A stretch of 64,000 bases of DNA from Lepas anatifera (lineage: Eukaryota > Arthropoda > Thecostraca > Lepadidae), in the NCBI GenBank assembly GCA_034440635.1, contig JAOTON010001078.1, forward strand, positions 512,001-576,000, given 5' to 3'. Position 1 is the first letter of the stretch; every line of letters starts with the position of its first letter. Of this stretch, positions 12,470 through 22,574 are shown piece by piece. Made by a program: the position numbers and the translations under genes. The notes beneath the pieces are model-generated. The model saw nothing but the letters and a program-made list of their open reading frames with translations. It did not search any database and had not been told where the DNA came from.

Positions 12470-13489
12470 CCCGCGCCCCACCGGGGGTCCGGCGCCACCT
12501 TCGCCCCACCGGGGGCCATCGATAGCCCCCTCTAACTCCGAAAATATGTGCGTTAGCGCAAATCTGCAAAGTGCACTAGAAAGCTCGCGTGAATTCAGTA
12601 AGAAATTACTTCACATGTTTTAGTGTTCAGGTCAATGGTTTGACCTCCAGAGGACAAATTAGGTCAAGATCGGCTATTTTCACTCAAATATGCAATGCTT
12701 AAGCAAACTGGGCATAACTCTTATGCCCTTAGAGCTATTGAGGTGTGGGAAAGTACATTTGATAGGAAATTGCCAGTACTTTTTCTGCTATGGAAACGTA
12801 AAGACCTCCCGCCGGTAGTTTGACCTCCAGAGGTCACCTCGTGACCTAGTATGGCCTGAGGTCACGAAAGGTCAGAAAGTGACCTTGCCGTATATCAAAT
12901 GAAAGCCAATGACGAGACAAACACGATGGTGTTTATTTCAGCGCTCTAGCTTATACAGGTCAAAGTTATTGTCAAAATACTGTTTTTGACCCCTGGTGAC
13001 CTTGGATGACCTTGGGGATGTCAAAGGGCAAATATGGCCCCTGGAATCCGTGAAAGGGTGTCCAAAAACGCTTTTCTGATCAAGCTGAGCATTTTCAATC
13101 GTTTTTGTGACTTTTAGATCATAAGACAGTTTTTCCCATGCTTTTTCAATGGGAGAGGTCACCTCGTGACCTGACCTCAGGGCACGAAATCGAAAAATCC
13201 CGGATATACACCTTGTAGACCCTGGAGGGTCATAAAGTGTAGGAAGTTTCAAATCGATCGACTCCGAAATGTAGCTCTTACAGAGCTCTAAAGCTAAAGT
13301 GAGGTGACCTTGGTTGAACTCGTCTGGTGACCTGACCTTGGGTGACCCGGGGTAAAAAAATTCAGGGATGGTGGGAAAATGATGCAGTGAGAGGTAGAGC
13401 CCTCAACCACGGTGCTGCGCCTCATCGTCTTTCTGCTATCCCGGAAAAACCTTAGGGGGGGCCATCGATGGCCCCCGGTGGGGCGAGGG
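12470..13489 (-). mobile_element. piggyBac-like nonautonomous element, copy 2 (inverted)
   Basis: This is the reverse-orientation partner of the copy at 9912-10941. It is preceded by TTAA (12466-12469) and followed by TTAG (13490-13493), a one-base-mutated target site. It has the same terminal repeats, the same GGCCATCGATGGCC-type palindromes (one mutated to GGCCATCGATAGCC) and the same GGTCA-rich interior. No transposase frame was found. Confidence 0.82.
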
Positions 13490-13880
13490 TTAGACGATTA
13501 ATTAATCTCGAGACACATTAATCTCGAGATTAACACATATAATCTCGAAGAGCCACCCCTGCTTTTTATTGGGCCGGTTTCTGGTTCTTGGTTTGCACGA
13601 AAACCGGTCAGCCTTCAAGAATGGCCTTCAGCAAAGGACACAAAAGACATTTTCGAACGGCGAACAGCGTGTCCCGCTGGTCAGAAAACAGGGGAACTGG
13701 TCTCCAATAGAGGGAAATCCGACGGATTGAGAACCATTGCAGGGAGCTGGAGACAAGCCGGTTCCAGTTTGGTACGCCGGTCAGATTAGAAAAATATTTG
13801 GGGCTAATATTCCCTTTCCCTCAACTACCCGGACGGAGGGATAACCAGAAGAAATTGTCCTTAGAATATTTACTTCATCC

Positions 13881-14121
13881 CATAGGAGGATCCAGGAGGG
13901 GCAAAGGGGGCACGTGCCCCCCCTCACCTCTCTGATCAACTCTCGGTGAACCCTAAAATGTCGCGTCCCATCCCCTCCCCCAGGATGCGAAAATCGGCGC
14001 ACACTGATAGGATTTAGCGTCCATCTGATAGGTTTTGCCGGTCAAAGGTGGCGCCCCCCCTGGTCCGGATGGTGCCCTCCCCGGAAGTTCCCCCCGATCG
14101 GCAATCATGGATCCGACTATG
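13881..14121. mobile_element. hAT-like MITE with perfect 8-bp target duplication
   Basis: Terminal inverted repeats are CATAGGAGGATCCAGG and CATGGATCCGACTATG (consensus CATAGGCGGATCCAGG). The octamer CTTCATCC occurs immediately on both sides (13873-13880 and 14122-14129), which is the hAT-superfamily duplication length. The interior is made of short GGCGCCCCC-like modules. Sister copies lie at 18779-19056 and 46500-46776, with partial copies near 30625, 57079 and 63350. Confidence 0.88.
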
Positions 14122-14189
14122 CTTCATCCATTAGTACGCATTAACAAACAAAAAGAAAATCAGAAAAATTGTTTTTACAGTAAAAACTT

Positions 14190-14260
14190 CTACGACCTAG
14201 ATTCGAACCCGTATTACCCGTGTGAGAGTCGGGAATGGAGGCCACTATACCATCCCCGCT
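14190..14260 (-). repeat. tRNA-Glu-like pseudogene or SINE head
   Basis: On the minus strand a box-A-like GGTATAGTGGCC and a box-B-like GGGTTCGAATCT are spaced as in a tRNA. The anticodon loop would read CTCTCAC (anticodon CTC, Glu). The acceptor and T stems do not pair well, so this is not a functional tRNA. It is more likely a tRNA-derived SINE promoter region or a decayed tRNA. Confidence 0.5.
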
Positions 14261-14299
14261 GTACGACATCTGCCCGATTTTAAAACTTTCCTGATTAGT

Positions 14300-14615
14300 T
14301 TTCTCAAGCCAAATGTTTTGGACAAACTAATCTAATATTTGTATTTTTAAGGGTTAATAAAAATAAATTGAATACGAATACAGCATAAAAAGATTTTCTT
14401 TCCCCAAAAATCATTTATAGAACTTAAAACTTTGATTGATAGAATAGAGGTGAAGAGCAGGTTACAGTCTATTATTAATATTGTTAGCAAATTTGAATAA
14501 TTGTTGAGTGGCCTCCAAAAATTTAGCTGAAGATAAAGAAATGATTGATAGTACCAGAATCAGGATTTTTCAAATATTAAGAAACCACAATAAAAATTTT
14601 TGCGACAATGTCCCT
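14300..14615 (-). mobile_element. TTAA-type MITE, other terminal half
   Basis: The sequence ends ...TTTTTGCGACAATGTCCCT followed by TTAA (14616-14619). It aligns with the left third of the 59678-60468 element in reverse complement, complementary in coverage to the fragment at 5703-6165. Confidence 0.65.
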
Positions 14616-15149
14616 TTAAAGCGAGGAGGAATGACCACCCTGAGCAATAACAAGCACGCGTCGCAAACGTAGAAAAGTGTTGAGTTCGAGGAAGTGATCA
14701 TTTTTTCGAATACCTCTTCAAACGGCTTTTTGATTGGGTCATTTTACCAATTTTCACCAGATCTCAAGAAATGGGATCGTCCTGACCAATGAGAGGATGT
14801 GCACTTTATCAAGCTAGGGGCATTCGCTATTTCAGGCAGAGAGGGAACCCGGCCCTACAGCTTTGGCGGAAATTCGTATCCGTATGCCTGAACCGTAAAT
14901 AGCACACTGACCGCTCATTCTCAAACCGACACGCACGGCGCGAACCGATCGTTGTGGTCGGTTTGAAAATATCATACAGGTATCTATTCTGTCATCATGA
15001 GATCCAGTGCTGATGGAGGTAGTGGTATACTTGCTGGGTAGAGATTGTTTACCATTCACAACTTTAAGACAGAAAATCAGCAGACGGCTATTTTTGGAAC
15101 CGGAGAATAAATTTCGATTTGTGGGAGAAAGCATAATTTTCACGTGAAG

Positions 15150-16750
15150 TATTTTCTTATTTATTTTGTTTTAAAGCCAATTGGCTTAGAAGCTTCCTAA
15201 AAAGATCAAACCTGGATCTGCATGAATTTGATTCAGTCCTCAAACTGTGGGAGAGGATTCAACAAAGTGGTAGTTGCGACTGAAATTCTGCTCTATGCAG
15301 GGCAAACAACCTTTAATTGGAGGTTGATGCTTTCCTCAATAAGGCATTTATTTTATCATGGAACTATGTGTGACAACTGAGACTGTACTCCTTTGACATG
15401 TCCTGTGCTAGTATGGTTCTAGAAGACGTTTAGCAAAATAAATTCATGGGAATTATTCCAATTCTCAGCATCAGCTTACCTCCAAATTTCTGTTTTTGCC
15501 CCAAGCAATGAACAAGCCACCTGAATGAGATGCTGAATGTCATAGAGATGTCATAGAAATCTGCTCCATTGAAGAGATTGGCATGGAGGATGTTAAACAG
15601 TTTTTCCTGAGGCAGTATGCTTCAATTATTTTGGTAATGTCTGGGTCATCAATAGGGGATATATATAGGTATGGTTCAGGATTATTTTTTGAATATGTTC
15701 AATTGTAAATCTGATTGAAGGTTTTACTTTTAGCAAACAAGCAAGCATGCAACAATCAGACATGCTCTGAAAAACGTAAATTTCCTTCAACTTGTAAATT
15801 TACTGGTTTGTGTCATTGATACCTGAATATAACCAGTGACAATTATGGAATCCATATTATTTTTTATTGCTCAAGCAAAGGGGTAGTGTGCAGAACCTAT
15901 GAGCTTATCTGCTATTAGTGTTTTTCTATGACTTTTTACCATTAATTTAGAATGGGAGAAAACTGGCTCTGGCAAAATTGTGGTTAAAATAAATAGTTTT
16001 TTACATTTGTATTAGATTGCTTCTCCATTTAATCTTGCAGTTTCTTTTTATCATATTCATTGGATCAGACAGTCAAAAATTTGTTTGACCCATTGTTGAG
16101 TCAGATTCAGAGTGGATCTAGGACTGACTGAATGCAACTGAAATGTTTTTTTGGTTCTGTATCATAATTTTATTGAATTGTTTAATTTTACATTATCACA
16201 ATGTTATATAATGGTAATGGAATTGTAAGAATAGGCAGGCAAACAATCTCACAAAAACATACAAATCTGAACTAATCAACTTTGACCTATCCAGTTGAAT
16301 GAGGGAACCAGTCTTCACTTGCTTTCAAATTAGTTCACCCTTGAGTCAGTCACAAGCCTGGTAACAGACAGCTTGATTTCCACAAAAAAATCAATGACAC
16401 ACACCATGAAGTTAGTAAGTGTGCATTCTGGCATAGAAATGCAGGCTTGCAGATGTGTTTGTGGGTGCATGTAATAGTGTCATACCCACATTTTTGCCCT
16501 GTGTAGAGCCTTTATCATTTATTATTGCATCCTTCTGAAGGTTGGAAAATTCTGATTCAAATTTTATCAGGTCCATCACCTGTGGTCAAAAGAAGAACAG
16601 CCAGTGAATCTCCAACTTTCCCTGGCCTGAAAACTACCCATATTTAAACTTAAATGTTCGAATTCTGCCAATTTGCTACCTTTGGCCAATACTGCACATA
16701 ATTTTTTACATTTTGCCAGGTTGGCTGTAATCAAATGGGTATTTAGCGGT
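15150..16750. other. AT-rich spacer, no gene seen
   Basis: No open frame over about 60 codons, no recognised repeat end and no RNA gene were noticed in this stretch. Confidence 0.5.
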
Positions 16751-17399
16751 CCTTCGGCCGCTCTTAACCTTATTTGTTAACCCTGAAAATCTGAATCTGT
16801 AGGAGGGCCTTTTTGTTCCCTCCTTCCTTATATCTAAATAACCAACAGTGTTTGGAAAAGGTTTGTTTAGGGAATAGTGGGAGCTGTAGTGGTCTATATT
16901 TTAGCCAATTCTTATTACCCTAGGCCAATATCTCCAAGGTCAAACAAGGTCATAAAAGCTAACCTGGGCCATGCTGGGAAATGTCGCGTTTAGGCGGAAA
17001 AAGTCACGTTTACACTAAAAACGGGCTAAGAGTATAGAGGCCATGTGCCCCTCCAGCATTTTCCGGAATTTTGGGGTCGAGGTCATTGAGATATGTTGTT
17101 AATAGTAATTATGTAACTAACACAAGAGCGCCATTGGGGAGGAAATGGGGACATGCCTATAACCCATGACCTTTTACATCATAAAATAACTATAAGTTTC
17201 ACTGGATGACATCTGGGTGACCACTACCTATTGGAAGACTAACGCAACCTAAGAAAACCCTGGTATCTTACGCTGTTTTGTAAACATCAAATAAATTCTC
17301 ACGTTTCTTTTGCTATGTATTCCTTTCAGCCACTGTTACATAGGTTTTTGCTGCTGAAATACAGAATTCCCACCTGGAAGTTTTGGGAAAATCTGGTGG

Positions 17400-17644
17400 A
17401 CTTCCGAAGTTCTGGTTCTGGTTCCCCCTGAAGGTCCTCATCGCGGCTCCGACGTCATGGCCCACCAGCCTCATGCCGATCCTCACTGTCACCAGCCTCC
17501 CCTCCCTGTCTCTCGTAGATGAACTCCTGTCTGATGTTGTAGACCCTTTTCTCCAGTCCCAGCTCCGCTGCCACGAACTTGGTCAGGTTTGAAGACTCGC
17601 CGCCCGGCTCCCTCGTCTCCTTGTTGGCGTAAGCGGCGTCACAG
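17400..17644 (-). CDS. Orphan GC-rich exon of an unidentified gene, probably frameshifted
   Basis: A minus-strand frame begins after a good acceptor (TTTCAG, ending at 17645) and reads DAAYANKETREPGGES, then KFVAAELGLEKRVYNIRQEF. Composition and codon use look like genuine protein. Near 17490, in a run with four Gs, the reading jumps to another frame that also looks protein-like (LVTVRIGMRLVGHDVGAAM). This suggests either a pseudogene or a one-base sequence error. I do not recognise the family. No partner exons were found nearby on the same strand. A short TTCA repeat lies just upstream of the acceptor. Confidence 0.35.
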
Positions 17645-18109
17645 CTGAAATTAATGAATGAATGAATGAAGTTGCATCGACACACAACCTCAAGGGTTCT
17701 AGTGTTGAAAAAACGGGAATGTCACCGTAAAAAGTCAACGAGTCTCGACTTCAGACGCCAGGTGTTTTCGTCAGCCCCTCCCCCACGGGCCTCGCCGAGC
17801 ACCTCTGAGCTGTAGGTGTTGTTTGTCTCCTTGGCTCCGGCTCACGGCCGGGGGCAGGCCTGCAGCTCCGAAGATAGCGGTAGGTGGTCGCCAAGGCCGC
17901 CACCACTTCACTGCGTCGTATATCAGTAGGATATTTCTATACCTAATACTTTGATATCTCTAGGGGTCCTTGGCGTGTGTCCGCCGAGGCCGGGAAATGC
18001 AGATGTACTTGGTGGGGCGGGTCCACCCTTTTCCTGGGTACAGGGTTGCAGGGCACGCGTTGTTGTCGCGGCCCGCATATGGAGGCCTCGGAGAACGATT
18101 GCTTTTTAG

Positions 18110-18215
18110 GCTTATCGAGTACGAAACAAAAGACAAGTTGACAAATGAAATTATGGTGATCTGGCAACAGTACCGAAGGGAAGGCAACATATTTTGTCGT
18201 TTTGATTATCCATAA
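18110..18215 (+). CDS. Possible ATPAF1-like exon or pseudogene fragment
   Basis: After a plausible acceptor (GCTTTTTAG at 18101-18109) the frame reads LIEYETKDKLTNEIMVIWQQ and then Tyr, with a stop at 18213. The spacing IE...K.K...EI..IWQQY resembles the segment of mitochondrial F1-ATPase assembly factor 1 that ends in IWQQY. The rest of the domain was not found here. The similarity rests on one short segment recalled from memory, and could be chance or a decayed copy. Confidence 0.22.
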
Positions 18216-18778
18216 GAGCAATCGAACGGAGATAGTGTCAGTTCAGTCTGATTCTAAATTGTTAAGCTCAACCCTAATAAATACCTAAATATATTTTAAG
18301 ATAGCAAACATTCCGTTATCAGCGTAGGAAATCAGATCATAATCAGAGAAAATCATAAGAAAAACTGACGGAAATTAGTGAACGTAGCTCTAAGTGGAGA
18401 CGGGGTATGCAGACCGAAGTTCAATATACAGAAGAACGGAGTGAGTCAACGCGACAAATATCTCTGGTAGGTACCTATTGCTTCAGTATTTGGCTACTTT
18501 ATAACAAAGCAAGGACAACAAAATTGACATCAGTTAACTCAGCAGGATTCGTCCGCGGAACAGCTGTTATACAGCGTTTCGAGCGTGCTCCTACGGATCC
18601 CTTCTATTGCGCTCTGTTTTTCTTTTAGTTTCTTTGAAAATTTCCTTTGAAGGAGACCATGACTTGCACACTGCGTAAAGCATAGGTTTGATAATAGCAG
18701 GAAAGGATAAGTATGGCGTAAAGCATAAGTTAGCATCATTTTTGGTAGATGGGAACTGAAATACTGCGTACTGAAACC

Positions 18779-19056
18779 CATACGCGGATCCAGGGGGCAA
18801 ACGGGGGCAGGTGCCTCCCCGATCAACCCTCGGCGCCCCCTGAAATAGTCACGGTACCCCACTGAAAGGTCGGTGGCGCCCCCTTGAAATGTCGCTTCCC
18901 ACCCTCCCCCCTCCCCAGGATGCGAAAATCGGCGCCCACTGATAAGAGATTTTGCGCCTACCTGGCAGTTTTTGTCGGCCAAAAGTGGCAACCCCTGGTC
19001 CGGATGGCGCCCCCCTGGTAAGGTGCCCCCCATCGGAAATCCTGAATCCGCCTATG
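18779..19056. mobile_element. hAT-like MITE, same family as 13881-14121
   Basis: Ends are CATACGCGGATCCAGG and CCTGAATCCGCCTATG. Flanking octamers CTGAAACC and CAGAAAGC match at six of eight positions, fitting a diverged target duplication. The interior has the same GGCGCCCCCTGAAA-type modules. Confidence 0.8.
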
Positions 19057-19654
19057 CAGAAAGCACTGACCTTCAATAACTTCAAGGTTAAAGCCTGTAT
19101 TCAGGTTGGTCTGTCTGCTTACAAGGGTGAACTGAGGTACAGCCAGGTATAATATGTACACAACAATATTTAACTTCCCAAAGTTTTCCCTATAGCCACC
19201 GTAACCACATTGCCATGCATGGAATGGCTTTTATATCTTGTGACCTAAATTTGGAAACTCTTGATCTGATTAAGAAAAAACTAACTCTTAACAAAATAAG
19301 AAAAATAAACATTTAAATTAGCACAACAGAAGTTCATTTGCGGAAATTTAAGGTCAAGGTACGATGCAGAAAAAGCATAGGGAGGGGAAGGGCATCTTCC
19401 CCCACCCCGGCCTGCGGCCCCCGACGTCCGTCAGACCTGCCCAGGGGCGAATCCTGACTACGCCACTGCAAAGGACTTCTTTGGTTACTGAGGCGAGGCG
19501 GTGCCCTCGGGCCGTGTCTGCACTGCCACAGATCGCCCTTTTACTGTAGGCCCTCTCATTGTTCTACTTTTCCCTCTGATAAAACGTGTACTGCTACAGG
19601 CTACCACCCCCCCCTGTCAGTTACGTCCCCACGTCCGCTGTTGTCCACCATTGA

Positions 19655-20152
19655 TCCCAAAATGACCGTCCCTGCTCCATCTCCAGCTGACCGTCCCTGC
19701 CCTGCTCCATCCCCAGCTGACCGTCCCTGCTCCATCTCCAGCTGACCGTCCCTGCCCTGCTCCATCTCCAGCTGACCGTCCCTGCTCCATCTCCAGCTGA
19801 CCGTCCCTGCTCCATCCCCAGCTGACCGTCCCTGCTGCATCCCCAGCTGACCGTCCCTGCTCCATCTCCAGCTGACCGTCCCTGCTCCATCCCCAGCTGA
19901 CCGTCCCTGCTCCATCCCCAGCTGACCGTCCCTGCTCCATCCCAGCTGACCGTCCCTGCTCCATCCCAGCTGACCGTCCCTGCTCCATCTCCAGCTGACC
20001 GTCCCTGCTCCATCCCCAGCTGACCGTCCCTGCTCCATCCCCAGCTGACCGTCCCTGCTCCATCCCAGCTGACCGTCCCTGCTCCATCCCCAGCTGACCG
20101 TCCCTGCTCCATCTCCAGCTGACCGTCCCTGCTCCATCCCCAGCTGACCGTC
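19655..20152 (-). repeat. 25-bp minisatellite upstream of DEK
   Basis: About 20 tandem copies of CTGACCGTCCCTGCTCCATC plus CCCAG, with T/C variants and a few 24- or 30-bp units. Long minus-strand open frames across it (GAGTVSW-type repeats) arise from the repeat and are not a gene. Read on the plus strand, each unit resembles a tiny 3' splice site: CTGAC, a pyrimidine tract, then CAG. Confidence 0.95.
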
Positions 20153-20354
20153 CTGGATCCAGCGCGGTGCCTAGTCCACCTTTAGTTGCTAGTTGCGCAT
20201 GGTGGAGTGACCAGTTTGTAGCCTGCCCGCCTGTGGGCTTCCCACTGTGCTCAGCTCCTGGTGGTGCCCAACTGCCCAGGAACAACCGTCTTGTGACGGT
20301 TTTCTTTCGTCTGGCTGGTGGCCTCGACACCCTCCGCCGCACCCGCCTCGACCG

Positions 20355-20361
20355 TATAAGA
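20355..20361 (+). promoter_or_regulatory. Possible TATA-like element for DEK
   Basis: TATAAGA lies about 200 bp before the DEK start codon. A GTAATT donor-like site at 20412 and a strong acceptor (TTCTTTTTCTCCAG) ending at 20549 would make a 138-bp 5'-UTR intron. Motif-only evidence. Confidence 0.2.
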
Positions 20362-20549
20362 TATAACGTTTCATTTTATTACATGAATACCCGCCTTTGG
20401 CAATCATCGAGGTAATTTTTTATTGATCTAAGTACACATTTCGCTAAAACGCAATTCTACTGCTTTCGTGCTGTTATATTTTATCTTGAGGGTTACCTTG
20501 GGTGAGGTTGTGTGCTGGAGTAAAATCGACTCGTGTTCTTTTTCTCCAG

Positions 20550-20841
20550 AATTGAAAAATGGCCACAACTTCCCTGGACGGCTTATCCGGCGCTGGGGAC
20601 GCTGTGCCACAAAATGGGGAAACTGTCCAACGTGTGAACAAAGAAAGAATGTCCTCAGCGGAGCAAGATGGCTGCCCCAAAGTGGAGAATGCTGAGGAAG
20701 CCGTGGATGCAGTCAAGGAAGGGGCAGCTGCCGCTAAAATGAAACCTGAACGAAAGGAGGAAAAGATTGAAGAGAACGAATCTGCCTCCATGGATGAACC
20801 AGAAGATGAAACGGACGACGAGGACGATGGGGAAGAAGCAG
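20550..20841 (+). CDS. DEK: DEK, first coding exon (acidic N-terminus)
   Basis: The ATG at 20559 starts MATTSLDGLSGAGDA. The exon encodes 94 codons plus one base, ends in a strongly acidic tract (DETDDEDDGEEA), and uses a GTGCGT donor at 20842. An acidic, poorly conserved N-terminus is normal for DEK. The upstream acceptor at 20549 suggests a noncoding first exon. The exon ends in phase 1 whereas the exon at 22083 begins in phase 0, so a small intermediate exon is needed. A 20-nt candidate is at 21113-21132. Confidence 0.85.
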
Positions 20842-21112
20842 GTGCGTGCTGCTCACCCCTCACCCCGTGAGGCTTTGAAATGTAAAAATGACTTTAACGA
20901 CCCGCCATATGAGTTCAAGTTGGCTTGGTAGGACTAGGCCTCGCTAATAAAGCCCGGTCCTGAAACGCAGTGTTTCGGGGGAGAAAACTAAAGCTCAGTG
21001 CAAGATAATTATGGGTAGGGAGGCTTAGTAGTCCGACGATTGAGCGGTATGGTTGAATGTCCAATATAATAGCCCCCAATGTTTTTTATTCAAAACATAC
21101 GTTCTTTTTCAG

Positions 21113-21132
21113 GCGATTCCCGAGATCCTTGC
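21113..21132 (+). CDS. DEK: Candidate 20-nt DEK microexon
   Basis: A strong acceptor (GTTCTTTTTCAG) ends at 21112 and a GTGGGG donor starts at 21133. Twenty bases would turn phase 1 of the preceding exon into the phase 0 required downstream, adding seven residues with no stop. Nothing but splice signals and phase supports it. Confidence 0.3.
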
Positions 21133-21430
21133 GTGGGGGCTGAGGAGTAGGGAGGAGGTTATTCAGTCGATGCAATTTATTGCCGATAATCGGGTATCTG
21201 GTCAGTGGTTTTCAACAGACGCGAAAGTCATCAGCTTAAATTTTGACGAGGGCTTAAATGGTTTCACTTATGACATGGTCTACGTGCATAGCGCATTATC
21301 TAGCATAATCTGGGCTGAAAGTTATTTTCTAGGGAGCCTATTTTACTCCTTTACCTTAAATTACGGATTTTCCTTTATTTTTAATATATTTTCCTTCCGC
21401 CTTGAATTAGCAGCAGCAGTATGATTGCTG

Positions 21431-22082
21431 CGGTGCCCCTGCTGGGGCGGTCTCCACAGTTGAGCGGGTGCCTGGGACGGTGGTATTAACGCGGCTGTCT
21501 GGTGGGTGGTACGACAGTGCCCCTGCTGGGGCGGTCTCCACAGTTGAGCGGGTGCCTGGGACGGTGGTATTAACGCGGCTGTCTTGTGGGTGGTACGACA
21601 GTGCCCCTGCTGGGGCGGTCTCTACAGTTGAGCGGGTGCCTGGGACGGTGGTATTAACGCGGCTGTCTTGTGGGTGGTACGACAGTGCCCCTGCTGGGGA
21701 CGGTTGCCACAGGTTGGTGGGTGCCTGGGACGGTGGTATTAACGCGGCTGTCTGGTGGGTGGTACGACAGTGCCGCTGCTGGGGCGGTCTCCACAGTTGA
21801 GCGGGTGCCTGGGACGGTGGTATTAACGCGGCTGTCTGGCGGGTGGTACGACAGTGCCGCTGCTGGGGCGGTCTCCACAGTTGAGCGGGTGCCTGGGACG
21901 GTGGTACTAACGCGGCTGTCTGGTGGGTGGTACGACAGTGCCGCTGCTGGGGCGGTCTCCACAGTTGAGCGGGTGCCTGGGACGGTGGTACTAACGCGGC
22001 TGTGTACGACAGTGCCGCTGCTGGAGCGGTGGTACTAACGCGGCTGTGTGCGACAGTGCCGCTGCTGGAGCGGTCGCCACAG
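21431..22082 (+). repeat. DEK intron minisatellite carrying 3' splice-site modules
   Basis: About seven units of 81-88 bp, followed by shorter units, run directly into the exon at 22083. Each unit contains TATTAAC or TACTAAC (branch-point-like), CTGCTGGGGCGGTCTCCACAG, and TTGAGCGGG, a near copy of the true acceptor and the first nine exon bases (CTGAGCGGG). The true acceptor ends at 22082, with TACTAAC at 22033-22039. Confidence 0.95.
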
Positions 22083-22223
22083 CTGAGCGGGAAGCGGGAG
22101 CGGAAGACGGTGGAGCGGTTCGTCACCACGCCGCAGAAGGAGTCGAAGCGCAGCGTCAAGCAGCTGGAGGAGGGCTCCGGCGTCCGCCTGGGCGACTGCC
22201 CCGTCATCGAGCACAACATCTCG
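22083..22223 (+). CDS. DEK: DEK exon, start of conserved core
   Basis: The 47 codons begin LSGKRERKTVERF, the counterpart of the KGKREKKKVERL block of vertebrate DEK, and end GVRLGDCPVIEHNIS before a consensus GTAAGT donor. This corresponds to the start of the pseudo-SAP region that helps DEK bind DNA in nuclear chromatin. Acceptor GCCACAG, phase 0 on both sides. The first nine bases are the ones reiterated in the upstream minisatellite. Confidence 0.92.
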
Positions 22224-22574
22224 GTAAGTGCCGCGAACTGCGTGCTGTCAACCAGTTCTCCTTTTGTAAGGCAGTGAGCTCCCTTGTCCCATAGCCTTAC
22301 TTCATGGTGGAGTTCGTGGTCTTGGTTTTTCCTTTGGCTTCAAAATGTTGCAATAGTGATTCTAAGTCAGTAAGTTGTCACACAAATGCCTCTTGTGTGA
22401 CACTGTCCCTCTTTTCTCCTTGAACGGGTTATCGGGCATCCCAAAGCAGCGAGTAAATGATACATAGTTTATCGGCAGATGTGTTGCTTCATGTTCTTGA
22501 GCAGCACCTCCGTAGTATCGTCGGTCGGCGAGCGTTGGGAGCCATGTGTGCTAGGGGTTTGTCTACTGTAACTA

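Noticed and set aside
14190..14260. Functional tRNA-Glu(CTC)
   Set aside because: Box A and box B are present but the acceptor and T stems do not pair.
19601..20342. Overlapping minus-strand frames with GAGTVSW repeats
   Set aside because: Three frames encode shifted versions of the same minisatellite; no start context or flanking domain supports a protein.
21407..22219. 270-codon minus-strand frame with repeated TTVPGTRSTVETAP
   Set aside because: Complement of the acceptor-containing minisatellite and the DEK exon; repeat artefact.
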